A DNA stretch of 64,000 nt from Mytilus edulis (lineage: Eukaryota; Mollusca; Bivalvia; Mytilida; Mytilidae): assembly GCF_963676685.1 (NCBI RefSeq), contig NC_092347.1, positions 92,136,208-92,200,207 on the forward strand. Direction: 5' to 3'. This document shows, piece by piece, positions 62,811 to 64,000 of this stretch; within the stretch, counting starts at the first letter, position 1; each line of letters begins with the position of its first letter. The notes under the pieces were generated by a model that saw only the letters and a list, made by a program, of their open reading frames with translations, was not told the origin of the DNA and ran no database searches. The position numbers were made by a program, and so were the translations under genes.

Positions 62811-64000
62811 CCAGGGTTTCCCCTGGGTCCATTATTTTTTTCGCCACCTCTTTCGCCAAAACAATATATTTTTCGCCACTTTATTATTTTTTTCGCCAAG
62901 TAACATTAATATATTTTTCGATTAAAATTTACCTTTTTTTCTACCCCCCCCCCCCCCCCCCTCCCTTAAATAAGATGATTTTGCCCCATTGTATCTATGA
63001 TTATTCTCTCAAACTTATTTTAGAGTCTAGGGGCATTTTATAATGATAAACACTAAATATTTACTTTAAAACAGATTTTTTTTAACTTAAAAGGGGTTTT
63101 ATTCATTGTATTTTAAACAACTTTTCTAAATGAGGGGGCCACTAAAATTTTTATTAATAAAGATATAAGTCCTGGAATATAACAAAATTAATGGACATGT
63201 TTTGATCATATAATACCATTATAGTTCGTAGGGAAAGTTTCTTTAAAAGAAAAATACTGATGTGCCCTTTTGTACTAAGATGTGTTTTTTACAACAAAAC
63301 AAAAGCTTTTATCACATGAAATTGATCCCTCATTTCATGTGTAGTCATTACATTGAAGGGTTACTCTCATTCGAGGGGTTGTTCCCAACCTTTTGGATAG
63401 ATTTCTTCATAACTACAGTTTTCTTTTCTTGACCATCGTAAATGAAAAAGTTAAGACGTAAAACTTTGCTTGAAACACGGTCGTGTGTCACTCAAAATAC
63501 TTTAAAGTAGTCTCCCTAATCAATTACCTATATTAAAGTCAAAGGGTAATTAAAGTTATAAATCAGAGATTTTTATTGCTTTCGAACATTTTTCGTCATA
63601 AACAGCTTTCTTTTCTAAACTATCTTAAAAAGGAGAGGAGACGTCAAAATTTGCTTCAAACACGTGCGTCGCAAAGTGGTAAATAAATTCTGTAAAAAAC
63701 TATGTGACATTTAGCGGAAGCCAATTAACCATATCATTTTGTCAAACAATTCAATCAACACCTTTATTAATTAGTCCTTTGTTGTCGATAGCTATAAAAT
63801 GCAATCAGCTGATTATTGATTTTCTGTCCAAATCTTAATGAGGTCAAGGTGAATTCCGAGTATTGTCTTATCGGGTAAAGTCCGAGAAACTCGGAAAAAA
63901 GTTAATAAACAAGATGGAGGAAAATAAATCGTTATATATATATTTCTTTCGCCAAATTCTTTCGCAAATGACGAATTTTTATCGCCACAATTATTATTTT
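62811..64000. repeat. Repeat-like right edge with 'TTTCGCCA' motifs and a poly-C run
   Basis: TTTTTCGCCA-type motifs occur four times at about 62838-62900 and several times again at 63946-63990. A C homopolymer broken by one T lies at 62945-62964. A diverged pair of about 110-bp blocks (TTTTCTTTTCT...CTTGAAACACG and relatives) lies at about 63405-63490 and 63590-63670. The window cuts the sequence, so the element cannot be bounded. Confidence 0.4.

Overview
The window looks like nuclear DNA of a marine bivalve mollusc, most likely a mussel (Mytilus-like). The reasons are AT-rich sequence, short exons in large introns, and dense dispersed repeats of the kinds I associate with mussel genomes. 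The species is an inference. The gene products are animal proteins (CCDC124, nicotinamide riboside kinase, adenylate kinase 6, a cGAS-like receptor).

Layout. 1-8,500 has no host gene. It holds a decayed LINE tail (1785-2054), a dispersed repeat (2070-2500), a hairpin (5954-6061) and a terminal-inverted-repeat element with a tRNA-like insert (6062-6736). 8548-10644 is the most striking gene: one uninterrupted 698-residue reading frame that joins N-terminal ankyrin repeats to a Mab-21/cGAS-type nucleotidyltransferase with a complete metal-binding triad. 10,645-26,100 is almost all repeats. These are two large copies of a 'GAGGCTC...GAGCTAA' element, one of them interrupted by a CGT-rich element with 28-bp terminal inverted repeats, and two copies of a roughly 2-kb 'TTTATACGACCGCA' element. 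26138-28538 (minus) is a complete four-exon CCDC124. 30836-42156 (plus) is a nicotinamide riboside kinase gene: seven certain exons plus a phase-compatible but unproven upstream coding exon. 47005-51825 (minus) is a small three-exon gene of unknown function. 57,100-61,480 (minus) is the 3' end of AK6, whose 5' exons lie beyond the right edge. The rest is repeats and AT-rich sequence.

The genes do not form an operon or an obvious pathway. CCDC124 and AK6 both relate to ribosomes, but adjacency in an animal genome is not evidence of a shared job. The window's main biological interest is the ankyrin-cGAS-like receptor. A second theme is the number of hairpins, nested elements and composite repeats, several of which touch gene structure: a duplicated 3' splice site in the riboside kinase gene, a tandem array abutting a 5' splice site in CCDC124, and a palindrome overlapping the stop codon of the unknown gene. 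Splice models come from reading frames, GT/AG sites and protein family resemblance, without transcript data.
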